Shown: positions 42,833-50,912 of the stretch, piece by piece
How positions within the stretch are numbered: position 1 is the first letter of the stretch
Layout of the letters: each line of letters begins with the position of its first letter
Assembly: GCA_016290775.1 (NCBI GenBank)
Contig: JAEEVF010000002.1
Span: 186,001-250,000, forward strand
Source: Acetatifactor sp.
GTDB taxonomy: Bacteria; Bacillota; Clostridia; Lachnospirales; Lachnospiraceae
Direction: 5' to 3'
DNA length: 64,000 bases
The notes under the pieces: generated by a model
Seen by the model: the letters and a program-made list of their open reading frames with translations, nothing else
What the model was told of the DNA's origin: nothing
Database searches by the model: none
Program-made: the position numbers and the translations under genes

Positions 42833-45618
42833 AGAAATTTGACGTTACTGGCATGAGCTGTGCGGCCTGCCAGGCGCGCGTGGAAAAGGCCGTGAACGGC
42901 CTTGAAGGCGTGACGAGCTGCTCCGTCAGCCTGCTGACAAATTCCATGGCCGTGGAAGGCAACGTCACAGACGAGCAGGTCATCGCCGCCGTCGAAAAGG
43001 CAGGGTATGGGGCCAAGGCGCAAGGCGCCGCGAGGAATGCACGGAATTCGGCAGGAAAAGGTGCAAGCGGCAGGGATGCTACAGGCGGTGCGACAGGTGC
43101 AGGAGACGGCAAAGCCGCAGGCGCGGAAGGTGCGTTCGGCGCGGATGACGCTGACGCATCAGAGAGCGCTGGCTACGAGGAAGACTTGGCGCGTCTTGCG
43201 GATCACGAGACGCCCGTGCTGGTGCGGAGGCTTGTATTCTCGTTAATATTCCTGCTGGTGCTCATGTACATCTCCATGGGACATGGCATGTTTGGCTGGC
43301 CGGTGCCCGCCATATTGCACGAAAACCCCGTCGCGAATGCGCTCGTGCAAATGGGCCTTAGCCTGATCGTCATGTGCATCAACGCACGGTTTTTCAAAAA
43401 CGGCATCAAGGGACTTTTGCATGCAAGCCCCAACATGGATACGCTTGTTTCGATGGGAAGCGGCGTGTCGTTCCTTTACAGCGTGGCGGTGACGGTATTG
43501 ATGTACGACGCGCGCAGCAAGGGCCTGGACGAAATGGTCATGCATTACGCCCACGGATTATACTATGAATCCGCTGCGATGATCCTGACTTTGATCACCG
43601 TCGGAAAGCTTTTGGAAGCAAGGTCCAAGGGAAAAACCACCGACGCACTGAAAGGCCTGATGCGCCTTTCGCCAAAGACCGCAAGGCTCGTGCGGGATGA
43701 TCAGGAAATCACCGTGCCCGCGGACCAGGTGCAGGTCGGTGACATCTTCCTGGTAAAGCCCGGCGAGAGCATTCCCGTGGACGGACGAGTGATCTCGGGA
43801 ACTTCGAGCGTGGACGAATCCGCCCTGACGGGCGAGAGCATTCCGGTGGACAAGGCATATGCCTCCGAAGTGAGCGCTGCATGTATCAATCAGTCGGGGT
43901 TCCTCAAGTGCGAGGCGACTCGTGTCGGCCGCGACACCACGCTTTCGCAAGTGATCCAGATGGTGAGCGACGCGGCGGCCACAAAGGCGCCCATCGCAAA
44001 GCTCGCGGACAAAGTCAGTGGTATTTTCGTACCCGTGGTGCTTGGCATCGCGCTGGTGACCTTCGTGATCTGGCTGATCCTTGGCCAGACGGGAAGCTTT
44101 GCCATTGCCCGCGCAATCTCGGTTTTGGTAATCAGTTGCCCTTGCGCGCTGGGGCTTGCAACGCCTGTCGCCATTATGGTCGGCAGCGGCGTGGGCGCAC
44201 GAAATGGAATTTTGTTCAAGTCCGCAACCTCCCTTGAGGAAACCGGCAAGGTTTCGACAGTAGTGCTGGACAAGACCGGCACCATCACCAACGGAAAGCC
44301 TGTCGTGACGGATGTGGTGGTGTTTTGGAAGGCATTGGGAGCAGTGTCGGAAGCTGAGGATGTGCAAGACGCAGGAAGCGCGGCTGCACAGCCAGCGGGA
44401 GAAGCACGGAAGACTGAGAGCACGCAGGCTGCCGAAGTGAGGCTTCTGCGGATTGCCGGAATGCTGGAAAAGAAGAGCGAGCACCCGCTCTCCAAGGCGA
44501 TTGTGGCAGCGTGTGAGGAACGCGGCATCGACGTCGGAAACGGCGCGGAAGGCTTCTTCGCCGTGCCCGGCAAAGGCATCTGCGGACTCGTCGACGACAA
44601 AATGACCTTCGGCGGAAATGAAGCATATGTGAAGGCGAATTATGAGGGGGACACTTCGTTACATGAGACCCTGGAACGACTCTCCGCGCAAGGCAAGACG
44701 CCCCTGATCTTCGCTACAAAGGACCAGATCCTTGGAGTGATCGCCGTGGCGGACACGCTCAAATCCGACAGTACGCAGGCTATTGCAGAACTGAAAAATC
44801 TTGGTCTGAACGTCGTACTCCTGACCGGTGACAACGAGCGGACGGCCAAAGCCCTTGGCGCACAAGCTGGCGTCGACAAAGTGATCGCAGGCGTTTTGCC
44901 GGACGGCAAGGCGAAAGTGATAGAAGAACTGAAGGCAGATGGTAAAGTACTCATGGTCGGCGATGGTATCAACGATGCGCCCGCACTTGTGACTGCGGAC
45001 ATTGGCGTGGCCATCGGCGCCGGAAGCGACATCGCGATCGATGCGGGCGAAGTCGTGCTCATGAAGAGCTCCATCATGGACGTGGTGACCGCGATCCGCC
45101 TCTCCAGAAAGACCCTTCGCAACATCAAGGAAAACCTGTTCTGGGCCTTTATCTACAATGTGTTTGGCATCCCGCTGGCAGCAGGCGCGTTCCACGCTTT
45201 AGGCCTCACGCTCAATCCCATGATCGGCGCCGCCGCCATGAGCCTTTCGAGCTTCTGCGTTGTCAGCAACGCCCTGCGGCTCAATCTTTTCAGGGCAAAG
45301 GCGAAAAGCGAAGAGAAAACGATGCCAACCAAGCCCGAGCAAGTATATAATGAAACTATGACAGACCAAGCCCCCGCGGGGCCAGAGATTTCAAAGGAGG
45401 AAGCAACTATGGAAAAGACCATCAAGATTGAAGGCATGATGTGTGGTCACTGCGAAATGCATGTGAAGAAGGCCCTGGAGGCACTGCCTGGCGTGAGCGA
45501 AGCCCTTGTCAGCCACGAGAAAGGCGAAGCCCTCGTAAAGCTGACCGCCGACATTCCCAACGACACCCTCAAGGAAGCCGTTGAATCCCAGGACTACAAA
45601 GTCCTCGGCATCCAGTAG
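42829..45618 (+). CDS. copA: Copper-translocating P-type ATPase with fused C-terminal CopZ-like domain
   Basis: A 929-residue P1B ATPase. N-terminal HMA domain with Cys11 and Cys14 (GMSCAAC); a Gly/Ala/Asp-rich linker (about 66-125); membrane helices from about 135; the transport motif Cys437-Pro-Cys439 ([11 protein letters not shown]); phosphorylation at Asp481 (DKTGT); HP motif [18 protein letters not shown]. It exports Cu+. Residues 861-929 are a second HMA domain (GMMCGHC) of exactly CopZ length, joined in frame after a loose linker. An internal ribosome site lies before its ATG (see 45409). The start overlaps the Cys-rich gene as ATGA. Confidence 0.93.
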   Translation: MKKFDVTGMSCAACQARVEKAVNGLEGVTSCSVSLLTNSMAVEGNVTDEQVIAAVEKAGYGAKAQGAARNARNSAGKGASGRDATGGATGAGDGKAAGAEGAFGADDADASESAGYEEDLARLADHETPVLVRRLVFSLIFLLVLMYISMGHGMFGWPVPAILHENPVANALVQMGLSLIVMCINARFFKNGIKGLLHASPNMDTLVSMGSGVSFLYSVAVTVLMYDARSKGLDEMVMHYAHGLYYESAAMILTLITVGKLLEARSKGKTTDALKGLMRLSPKTARLVRDDQEITVPADQVQVGDIFLVKPGESIPVDGRVISGTSSVDESALTGESIPVDKAYASEVSAACINQSGFLKCEATRVGRDTTLSQVIQMVSDAAATKAPIAKLADKVSGIFVPVVLGIALVTFVIWLILGQTGSFAIARAISVLVISCPCALGLATPVAIMVGSGVGARNGILFKSATSLEETGKVSTVVLDKTGTITNGKPVVTDVVVFWKALGAVSEAEDVQDAGSAAAQPAGEARKTESTQAAEVRLLRIAGMLEKKSEHPLSKAIVAACEERGIDVGNGAEGFFAVPGKGICGLVDDKMTFGGNEAYVKANYEGDTSLHETLERLSAQGKTPLIFATKDQILGVIAVADTLKSDSTQAIAELKNLGLNVVLLTGDNERTAKALGAQAGVDKVIAGVLPDGKAKVIEELKADGKVLMVGDGINDAPALVTADIGVAIGAGSDIAIDAGEVVLMKSSIMDVVTAIRLSRKTLRNIKENLFWAFIYNVFGIPLAAGAFHALGLTLNPMIGAAAMSLSSFCVVSNALRLNLFRAKAKSEEKTMPTKPEQVYNETMTDQAPAGPEISKEEATMEKTIKIEGMMCGHCEMHVKKALEALPGVSEALVSHEKGEALVKLTADIPNDTLKEAVESQDYKVLGIQ
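45409..45618 (+). CDS. copZ: Possible separately translated CopZ copper chaperone inside copA
   Basis: The ATG at 45409 is in frame with copA and is preceded by AAGGAGG (45394-45400) with 8 bases between. Translation from here gives a free 69-residue HMA protein ([20 protein letters not shown]...), the size and shape of CopZ. This would yield both a fused and a free chaperone from one mRNA. Escherichia coli gets a chaperone from copA by frameshifting; here it would be by internal start. Seen: site and frame. Inferred: use. Confidence 0.65.
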   Translation: MEKTIKIEGMMCGHCEMHVKKALEALPGVSEALVSHEKGEALVKLTADIPNDTLKEAVESQDYKVLGIQ

Positions 45619-45640
45619 CATCCGCTCCATATTGAAAGCT

Positions 45641-45682
45641 AAAACTGCCTGAAGGACCTAACGGCCCTCCAGGCAGTTTTTT
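45641..45682 (+). terminator. Terminator of the copper-export operon
   Basis: AAAACTGCCTGAAGG pairs with CCTCCAGGCAGTTTT (one mismatch), followed by TT. It lies 22 bases after copA stops. Confidence 0.88.
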
Positions 45683-45688
45683 GCGAAT

Positions 45689-45972
45689 ACTACGGCTGCG
45701 GCGGGAAAAACAAGCAATCCAAGGGTAGTGGTTTGCGGGAGACTACGGCTGCAACCCCAAAAACAAGCTTCCCGGGGGGTAGCGGATGGCCAAGTGCAAA
45801 AAATGAGTAGCAAGAGTTTGAATGTGAGTTGTGGGATTTGGAAGGAATTGGTAAAATAGAGGGTGTGGGGATGCGCAGGCAGAATGCGCCTGCGAGCAAA
45901 AGCGGGCAAAGGCCTGCGAGCGCAGGCCGGCCAACGGGCGGCAAGCAAAGCAACAAAAGGAGGGTTACGACG
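45689..45972. repeat. Tandem 53-bp repeat and GC-rich hairpins ahead of the nitroreductase gene
   Basis: The gap between copA and the nitroreductase gene (45619-45972) holds no gene. Two diverged 53-base copies start at 45689 and 45742 (ACTACGGCTGC... AAAAACAAGC...). Further on are hairpins: CGCAGGC/GCCTGCG around 45873-45895 and GCCTGCG-AG-CGCAGGC at about 45910-45926. These would lie in the 5' leader of the nitroreductase mRNA. The ribosome site AAAAGGAGGG follows at 45956. Confidence 0.65.
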
Positions 45973-46497
45973 ATGAATGAAACTTTGAAGGTATTGGAAT
46001 CGAGAAGAAGTTGCAGGAATTTTAAGCCTGACATGGTGAAGGAAGAGGATCTGAAGGCGATCGTGAAGGCGGGGACATATGCTGCGACGGGCATGGGCAA
46101 GCAAAGCCCGATCATCATTGCGGTGACGGACAAGACGCTGCGCGACCAGATCATGGTGGAGAACCGCAAATATGCCGCATGGGGCGGGGATTTCGATCCC
46201 TTCTACGGCGCGCCCGTGATCCTGATCGTCCTTGCGAAGAAGGACGTTCCGACTTACGTTTACGACGGTTCGCTGGTTCTGGGCAACCTCATGAACGCGG
46301 CCGAGAGCCTTGGCGTGGCAAGCATTTGGATCCACCGCGCGAAGGAAGAGTTCGAGTCCGAGTTTGGCAAGAAGCTCCTTGCGGACCTTGGCATTGAGGG
46401 CGAATATGAAGGCATTGGCCACTGTGCGCTGGGATATGCCGCCGAGCCCGCAAAGCCCGCCGCACCCAGGAAAGAGAATTACGTTTATTTCGTGTAA
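45973..46497 (+). CDS. Nitroreductase-family FMN oxidoreductase
   Basis: A 174-residue protein, the short nitroreductase class. SRRSCRNFKPDMV is the N-terminal FMN-binding motif; AGTYAATGMGKQSP and NLMNAAESLGVASIWI are the next family blocks. It reduces nitro compounds or quinones with NAD(P)H. The start at 45973 follows AAAAGGAGGG. An NAD(P)H oxidoreductase of the flavodoxin fold follows 12 bases later, so two flavoenzymes form an operon. Confidence 0.9.
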   Translation: MNETLKVLESRRSCRNFKPDMVKEEDLKAIVKAGTYAATGMGKQSPIIIAVTDKTLRDQIMVENRKYAAWGGDFDPFYGAPVILIVLAKKDVPTYVYDGSLVLGNLMNAAESLGVASIWIHRAKEEFESEFGKKLLADLGIEGEYEGIGHCALGYAAEPAKPAAPRKENYVYFV

Positions 46498-46509
46498 GGA
46501 GGAAAGACC

Positions 46510-47136
46510 GTGGAGAAGCTGAAGGTTTTACTGCTGAACGGAAGTCCGAGACCGAACGGCAATATTGCGCTGGCGCTTCATGAGATGGAGCGGGTGTTTG
46601 AGAAAAATGGCGTGGAATATGAGACCGTTCTCCTTGGCCGCACGGACATCCGCGGCTGCATCGCCTGCGAGACCTGCCGCAAGAACGGAAAGTGCGTTTT
46701 TGATGACGTCGTAAATGAGCTTGCCGTGAAGTTTGAAAAGGCAGACGGACTTGTCATCGGTGCGCCGGTATATTACGGCTCCGCGAATGGCACGCTGATG
46801 AACGCGCTGCAAAGACTCTTCTACAGCACGCATTTTGATAAGAGTTTCAAGGTCGGCGCGGCTGTTGTGAGCGCAAGACGCTCTGGCTGCACGGCGACGT
46901 TTGATGAGCTGAACAAGTTCTTCACGCTGTCCAACATGCCCATCGCGAGCAGCCAGTACTGGAACAACATTTACGGCTGGGAGCCCGGTGAAGGAAGCGT
47001 TGACGACGAGGGACGCCAGGTGATGCGCGTTCTCGCCCGCAACATGACCTTCCTCATGCAGAGCATCGCCCTCGGCAAGGACCAGCTTGGCCTGCCCGAG
47101 ACCGAGCCCCGCGTTTGGACCAATTTTACGCGCTGA
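46510..47136 (+). CDS. NAD(P)H-dependent FMN reductase (flavodoxin fold)
   Basis: A 208-residue protein with GTG start after AAGGAGG. The FMN phosphate-binding loop is LLLNGSPRPNGN; GRTDIRGCIACETCRKNGKC and GAPVYYGSANGTLMNALQRLFY match the iron-sulfur-flavoprotein-like/NADPH-FMN reductase branch. It probably moves electrons to quinones or to a small acceptor. Same operon as the nitroreductase. Confidence 0.9.
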   Translation: MEKLKVLLLNGSPRPNGNIALALHEMERVFEKNGVEYETVLLGRTDIRGCIACETCRKNGKCVFDDVVNELAVKFEKADGLVIGAPVYYGSANGTLMNALQRLFYSTHFDKSFKVGAAVVSARRSGCTATFDELNKFFTLSNMPIASSQYWNNIYGWEPGEGSVDDEGRQVMRVLARNMTFLMQSIALGKDQLGLPETEPRVWTNFTR

Positions 47137-47147
47137 AGTTAACCAAC

Positions 47148-47216
47148 CAAGCCCTGGCAACTCAGCAAGCCCGGGCAACTCAGCAAGCCCAGGCAACTCA
47201 GCAAGCCCGAACAATC
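47148..47216. repeat. 18-bp tandem repeat downstream of the FMN reductase
   Basis: Three full copies (47148, 47166, 47184) and a partial fourth of CAAGCCC-GGCAACTCAG. No coding role. It lies between the stop at 47136 and the terminator at 47271. Confidence 0.8.
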
Positions 47217-47270
47217 CGGGCAACCCTAACCAAGCATTTCTATCACCCCAATAAACCCAAACCCAAACAG

Positions 47271-47300
47271 AAAGAGCTGGCCACACAAGGCCAGCTCTTT
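47271..47300. terminator. Terminator between convergent genes
   Basis: AAAGAGCTGGCC and GGCCAGCTCTTT make a perfect 12-bp stem with loop ACACAA. The A and T runs on both sides mean it may serve both the FMN reductase and the aldo-keto reductase genes. Confidence 0.8.
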
Positions 47301-47317
47301 CTCATCCCTTAATTCCT

Positions 47318-48442
47318 TTATCTATCCAGCATCCCGGAGGCTTCCTTCAGGAGCTCGATGATCGGTAAGTGCTGCGGGCAAACGGCCTCGCACTGGCCGC
47401 ACCCAACGCAATCGCCGGCGCGTCCGTGTCCATCGTTTACCAAATGATTGTAGAAATTCTGCGGACGGAACTGCTCATTGTAAAGCTTGATCGTATTCAC
47501 GGCCTTGAACACGTCCGGAATGGAGATCCTCATCGGACAGCCGTCAGTACAGTAGCGACAAGCCGTACAGCCGATCTGCGGCACGTCCAGCATGCGGTCA
47601 CGAACCTCTTCCACAAGCGCCTTCTCGGCATCGCTCAGAGGCTCAAAATTCTTGAATGTCTGAATGTTATCCTGCATCTGATCCTCGGTGCTCATGCCGG
47701 AAAGGATCGTCATGACGCCGGGAAGTGAACCCATGTAACGCAGTGCCCAGGAAGCGATGGAAGCATTCGGACGAACGGCCTTGAACTTCTCTTCCAGGTC
47801 AGGGCGAAGGCTCGCAAGCGTGCCGCCCTTCACAGGCTCCATGATGATCATGGGAATGCCACGCTCATTCAAGATGTTGTACAACGCACCGGAACAAACC
47901 ACGGGATTCTCCCAGTCCGCGTAGTTCAACTGGATCTGCACAAACTCGATCTCAGGGTGCGCGTCAAGTACCTGTACTAAATATGCAGGGCTGCCGTGGA
48001 AGGAAAGACCAAAGTGCCGGATCTTCCCGGCCGCCTTCTTCTCAAGCCCCCAATTGTAGCAATCCAGGCGCTCGTAGGTGTTTCCGTTGCCGCCGTCCTC
48101 CACCGAATGGAGCAGATAGAAGTCGAAATAATCCAACCCGCAACGCTCAAGCTGCTCGTTGAACACGCGGTCGCGGTCCTCCTTCGTGCGCAGGCACCAA
48201 GCGGGAAGCTTCGTCGCAACCATAAAGCTCTCACGAGGATGGCGCTTCGTGATCGCTTCCTTCACCATGCGCTCTGACATGCCCCCATGATATACATACG
48301 CCGTGTCAAAGTAATTCATTCCGGCCGCCAGGTACGCGTCAACCATCTCGCAAACGCGAGCAAGGTCCACGGCGCCGTCCTTCTGCGGCAAACGCATCAT
48401 GCCAAACCCCAGCTTTGGCATCTTTGTCAGATCAATACCCAT
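47318..48442 (-). CDS. Aldo/keto reductase with a C-terminal ferredoxin-like domain
   Basis: A 374-residue protein. Residues 1-280 are an AKR barrel: GFGMMRLP, NYFDTAYVYHGG with catalytic Tyr, ATKLPAWCL and LHSVEDGG. Residues 285-365 carry two cysteine groups (CTACRYCTDGCP and CVGCGQCEAVCP) for 4Fe-4S clusters. Such fusions are common in Clostridia; the substrate is unknown. AAAGGAGGG precedes the ATG. Confidence 0.92.
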   Translation of the reverse strand: MGIDLTKMPKLGFGMMRLPQKDGAVDLARVCEMVDAYLAAGMNYFDTAYVYHGGMSERMVKEAITKRHPRESFMVATKLPAWCLRTKEDRDRVFNEQLERCGLDYFDFYLLHSVEDGGNGNTYERLDCYNWGLEKKAAGKIRHFGLSFHGSPAYLVQVLDAHPEIEFVQIQLNYADWENPVVCSGALYNILNERGIPMIIMEPVKGGTLASLRPDLEEKFKAVRPNASIASWALRYMGSLPGVMTILSGMSTEDQMQDNIQTFKNFEPLSDAEKALVEEVRDRMLDVPQIGCTACRYCTDGCPMRISIPDVFKAVNTIKLYNEQFRPQNFYNHLVNDGHGRAGDCVGCGQCEAVCPQHLPIIELLKEASGMLDR

Positions 48443-48772
48443 GTGATAACCCTCCTTTAGGATTATTATATCCTACCCCCTGTGACCTCGGTCAAGCGCT
48501 TTGCCCAAAATGACAAGATATAGGCACATTTAGCAAGTATTGACATCGGCATGCATGACATCGGCATAGCCCGGAATAATATCGGCATATTCCCATGTCA
48601 AAATGCAAAAAAGATGAAATGTTTCAAGAAAAAAGTGAAAAAAAGTTGAAACGTTTCAACTTTTTTACATCTAACACTTGATGAAAGAGGGTTTTCATGA
48701 TAAGATTGGAGCATAAGAAAAGGCACTTTTGATGAGTGAAAGCATTAGGGTTTATGAGCGGAGGTGGAACGG
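48443..48772. promoter_or_regulatory. Divergent control region with LacI-type operators
   Basis: This 330-base gap between the aldo/keto reductase and the AAA/DUF4143 gene holds no ORF I trust. At 48639-48666 is a perfect 28-bp palindrome centred on TTGAAACGTTTCAA; at 48615-48626 is TGAAATGTTTCA. Their centres are 32 bases (three helical turns) apart. Both fit LacI/GalR-family sites. Downstream is a promoter for the + strand gene: TTGATG (48678-48683), 17 bases, TAAGAT (48701-48706). ATCGGCAT-type direct repeats (about 48545-48590) lie further left. Confidence 0.65.
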
Positions 48773-50071
48773 ATGTTTCGCAAATTCACGCAAAAACTAA
48801 AGAAATGGGAGACAGATAAAACCAGGGAACCAATGATGGTGGTTGGAGCAAGGCAGGTTGGAAAAACTTGGCTCATTAAGGAATTCTGCAAAGAAAACTA
48901 CAAGGACTATGTGTACGTAAACTTTGAGCAGGATCCGACCATGGAATCCGTTTTTGCAGGTTCGCTGAATCCCCAGGTCATCATTGAAAACCTGGAGATC
49001 GTTACGGGCAAAAGCATCGATCCTGACGTGGCCATTTTCTTCGACGAAATACAAAAATGCGAAAGAGCCATTATGTCGCTAAAATATTTCTGCGAAGGAG
49101 ATACGAATTACAGAGTTTTATGCGCAGGAAGCCTCTTGGGAGTGAAACTGAATCGTTATGACAGCTCGTTTCCGGTTGGAAAAGTCAAAATGGAAGAGAT
49201 GTTTCCGATGGATTTCGAGGAATTCCTGATCGCGATGGATGAAGACAAGCTAAGGGGTAGGATAGAAGCTGCCTGCAATTCCATGCAGCCACTGCCGGAA
49301 GCCGTGCATGACAGGGCGCTCAAACTGTACCAGTGCTACCTTTACGTTGGCGGCATGCCTCGATGCGTTACAGATTTCTTGAACAAGGAATGCAAGATCA
49401 CGGATTTTGACAGAAGCATTCAAGAAAACTTGCTTATGGCCTATGCGGCAGACATGAACAAATACACGGTCAGTGCGGCTGAAAGCATCAAGATCGGCGA
49501 AGTGTTTGCGTCCGTTCCCAGACAGCTTGCGAGGGAGAATCCCAAATTCAAGTACAAGGACGTTCGGCCTAATGCAAACAAGAGAGATTTTTATGGGGCG
49601 CTCGACTGGCTGGTAGCGGCGAAACTGGTTTACAAGGTCGTAAAAGTGGAGTATCCGCAGTCTCCTTTGAAGGTATATACTGACGAAGGAATGTTCAAGG
49701 TATATCTATCCGACGTTGGCTTACTTGCCTGTGCTGCGGGAATCGCATTGAAGGACATTCAGCCCGATACGGAAAACCTGTACAAGGGGATCTTGACGGA
49801 GAACTATGTCGTTCAGGAATTGAATTCACGCGGCATTTCAACCTTTTACTACAAGCCGGATGCGGGAATGGAAATTGACTTGCTTTTGGACGTGAATGGA
49901 AGCATCGTTCCCATGGAAGTAAAATCCGGCAGGCATGTCAGGTCGACAAGCCTCAAGAACTATGATGAAAAGTACCATCCAAGCGAAATGATAAGGTTGT
50001 CCTACAAGAATTTTACCGTGACTGATCGGCTAAAATCGGTTCCTTTGTACGCGTTGTTTGCGCTGTTTTAG
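48773..50071 (+). CDS. AAA ATPase with DUF4143 domain
   Basis: A 432-residue protein of the AAA_14/DUF4143 family. Walker A is GARQVGKTWL (about 25-34), Walker B-like IFFDEIQKCE. The C-terminal domain (about 210-400) contains YLSDVGLLAC, ENYVVQEL and the nuclease-like EIDLLLDVNGSIVPMEVKSG block. Members are widespread, often in many copies, and of uncertain role. Start 48773 follows GGAGGTGG; GTG at 48764 lies within that site. Confidence 0.88.
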   Translation: MFRKFTQKLKKWETDKTREPMMVVGARQVGKTWLIKEFCKENYKDYVYVNFEQDPTMESVFAGSLNPQVIIENLEIVTGKSIDPDVAIFFDEIQKCERAIMSLKYFCEGDTNYRVLCAGSLLGVKLNRYDSSFPVGKVKMEEMFPMDFEEFLIAMDEDKLRGRIEAACNSMQPLPEAVHDRALKLYQCYLYVGGMPRCVTDFLNKECKITDFDRSIQENLLMAYAADMNKYTVSAAESIKIGEVFASVPRQLARENPKFKYKDVRPNANKRDFYGALDWLVAAKLVYKVVKVEYPQSPLKVYTDEGMFKVYLSDVGLLACAAGIALKDIQPDTENLYKGILTENYVVQELNSRGISTFYYKPDAGMEIDLLLDVNGSIVPMEVKSGRHVRSTSLKNYDEKYHPSEMIRLSYKNFTVTDRLKSVPLYALFALF

Positions 50072-50087
50072 AACTCGGAGGTACAAC

Positions 50088-50717
50088 ATGAAAGAAGAAT
50101 GGAAAGCAGGATCCGAACATCACTGGGGCGAGCCCGTCGACGTGGAGGCAGCCATGGCGCGCATGACATCCATGGAACCCTACCGCTGCAACTCCTTTGA
50201 AAACCCCATGCAACTAAAGAAAAAGGCCAGCGACCTGTTAAAACGCCTTGAAGGCTTGAATGACGCGGACTATGCCCAGCGCGAGGAGATCCTTTCTCAG
50301 CTTTTTGGAACCTACCACAAGCTTGCCTTTCCCGGCCCTGGCTTTCGCTGCGACTACGGCTTCAACATCCACTTCCACGGCCTTGCCGTGATCAATTACA
50401 ATGTTGTCATGCTCGACACCTCGCCGATCCACATCGGCGCTGGCGCCTTCATCGCGCCTGGCACCTGCCTTGCCTGTTCTGGCCATGCGATCCACCCCTC
50501 CCAGCGCAGCAAGATCCTCACCAGCGCGCCCATCGTCCTTGAAGACAATGTTTGGCTCGGCGCCAACGTCACCGTCCTCGGCGGCGTCACCATCGGCGAA
50601 GGCAGTGTCATCGCCGCCGGCAGCGTCGTCACCAAGTCCATCCCCGCCGGCGTCGTTGCCGCCGGCGTCCCCTGCAAAGTCATCCGCGAGATTACGGATG
50701 AGGATTTGATTGAGTGA
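50088..50717 (+). CDS. maa: Sugar O-acetyltransferase (maltose acetyltransferase type)
   Basis: A 209-residue hexapeptide-repeat enzyme. The N-terminal Mac domain (MTSMEPYRCNSFEN region) precedes a left-handed beta helix (IHIGAGAFIAPGT, VWLGANVTVLGGVTIGEGSVIAAGSVV). The catalytic His lies in CSGHAIHPSQRS. It acetylates a sugar hydroxyl with acetyl-CoA. GGAGG lies ahead of the ATG. It starts 16 bases after the AAA/DUF4143 gene stops; the in-frame start at 50058 would overlap that gene. Confidence 0.9.
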   Translation: MKEEWKAGSEHHWGEPVDVEAAMARMTSMEPYRCNSFENPMQLKKKASDLLKRLEGLNDADYAQREEILSQLFGTYHKLAFPGPGFRCDYGFNIHFHGLAVINYNVVMLDTSPIHIGAGAFIAPGTCLACSGHAIHPSQRSKILTSAPIVLEDNVWLGANVTVLGGVTIGEGSVIAAGSVVTKSIPAGVVAAGVPCKVIREITDEDLIE

Positions 50718-50737
50718 GGGGGAATAGAGAAGAGAGG

Positions 50738-50767
50738 AAAGCACCTGCTGATGGCGGGTGCTTTTTT
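50738..50767 (+). terminator. Terminator after the acetyltransferase gene
   Basis: AAAGCACCTGC and GCGGGTGCTTT pair (one wobble) with T-run TTTTTT. Confidence 0.85.
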
Positions 50768-50785
50768 AATTTGATCATCGGGGAG

Positions 50786-50823
50786 GTCAATTTTATCATT
50801 TGGGGGAAAATGATAAAATTGAC
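50786..50823. repeat. Perfect 16-bp inverted repeat at the edge of the accessory region
   Basis: Arms 50786-50801 (GTCAATTTTATCATTT) and 50808-50823 (its exact reverse complement) with six bases GGGGGA between. No T-run follows, so it is not a normal terminator. It lies 90 bases upstream of the deaminase gene and 35 bases before its promoter. Confidence 0.8.
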
Positions 50824-50857
50824 AGGTGGAAACGCTCGTTAATTTGCGTGGCATTGC

Positions 50858-50886
50858 TTGCGATTTCGATGGATTTTTGATATGAT
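50858..50886 (+). promoter_or_regulatory. Promoter of the deaminase/GIY-YIG/MazG/NERD operon
   Basis: TTGCGA (50858-50863), a 17-base spacer and TATGAT (50881-50886), 27 bases before the deaminase ATG. Confidence 0.6.
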
Positions 50887-50912
50887 TTTCTTGAGAAAAG
50901 GAAGATTTCAGA

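Noticed and set aside
47148..47216. Possible CRISPR array
   Set aside because: The 18-bp units are head to tail with no spacers, and no cas gene is present.
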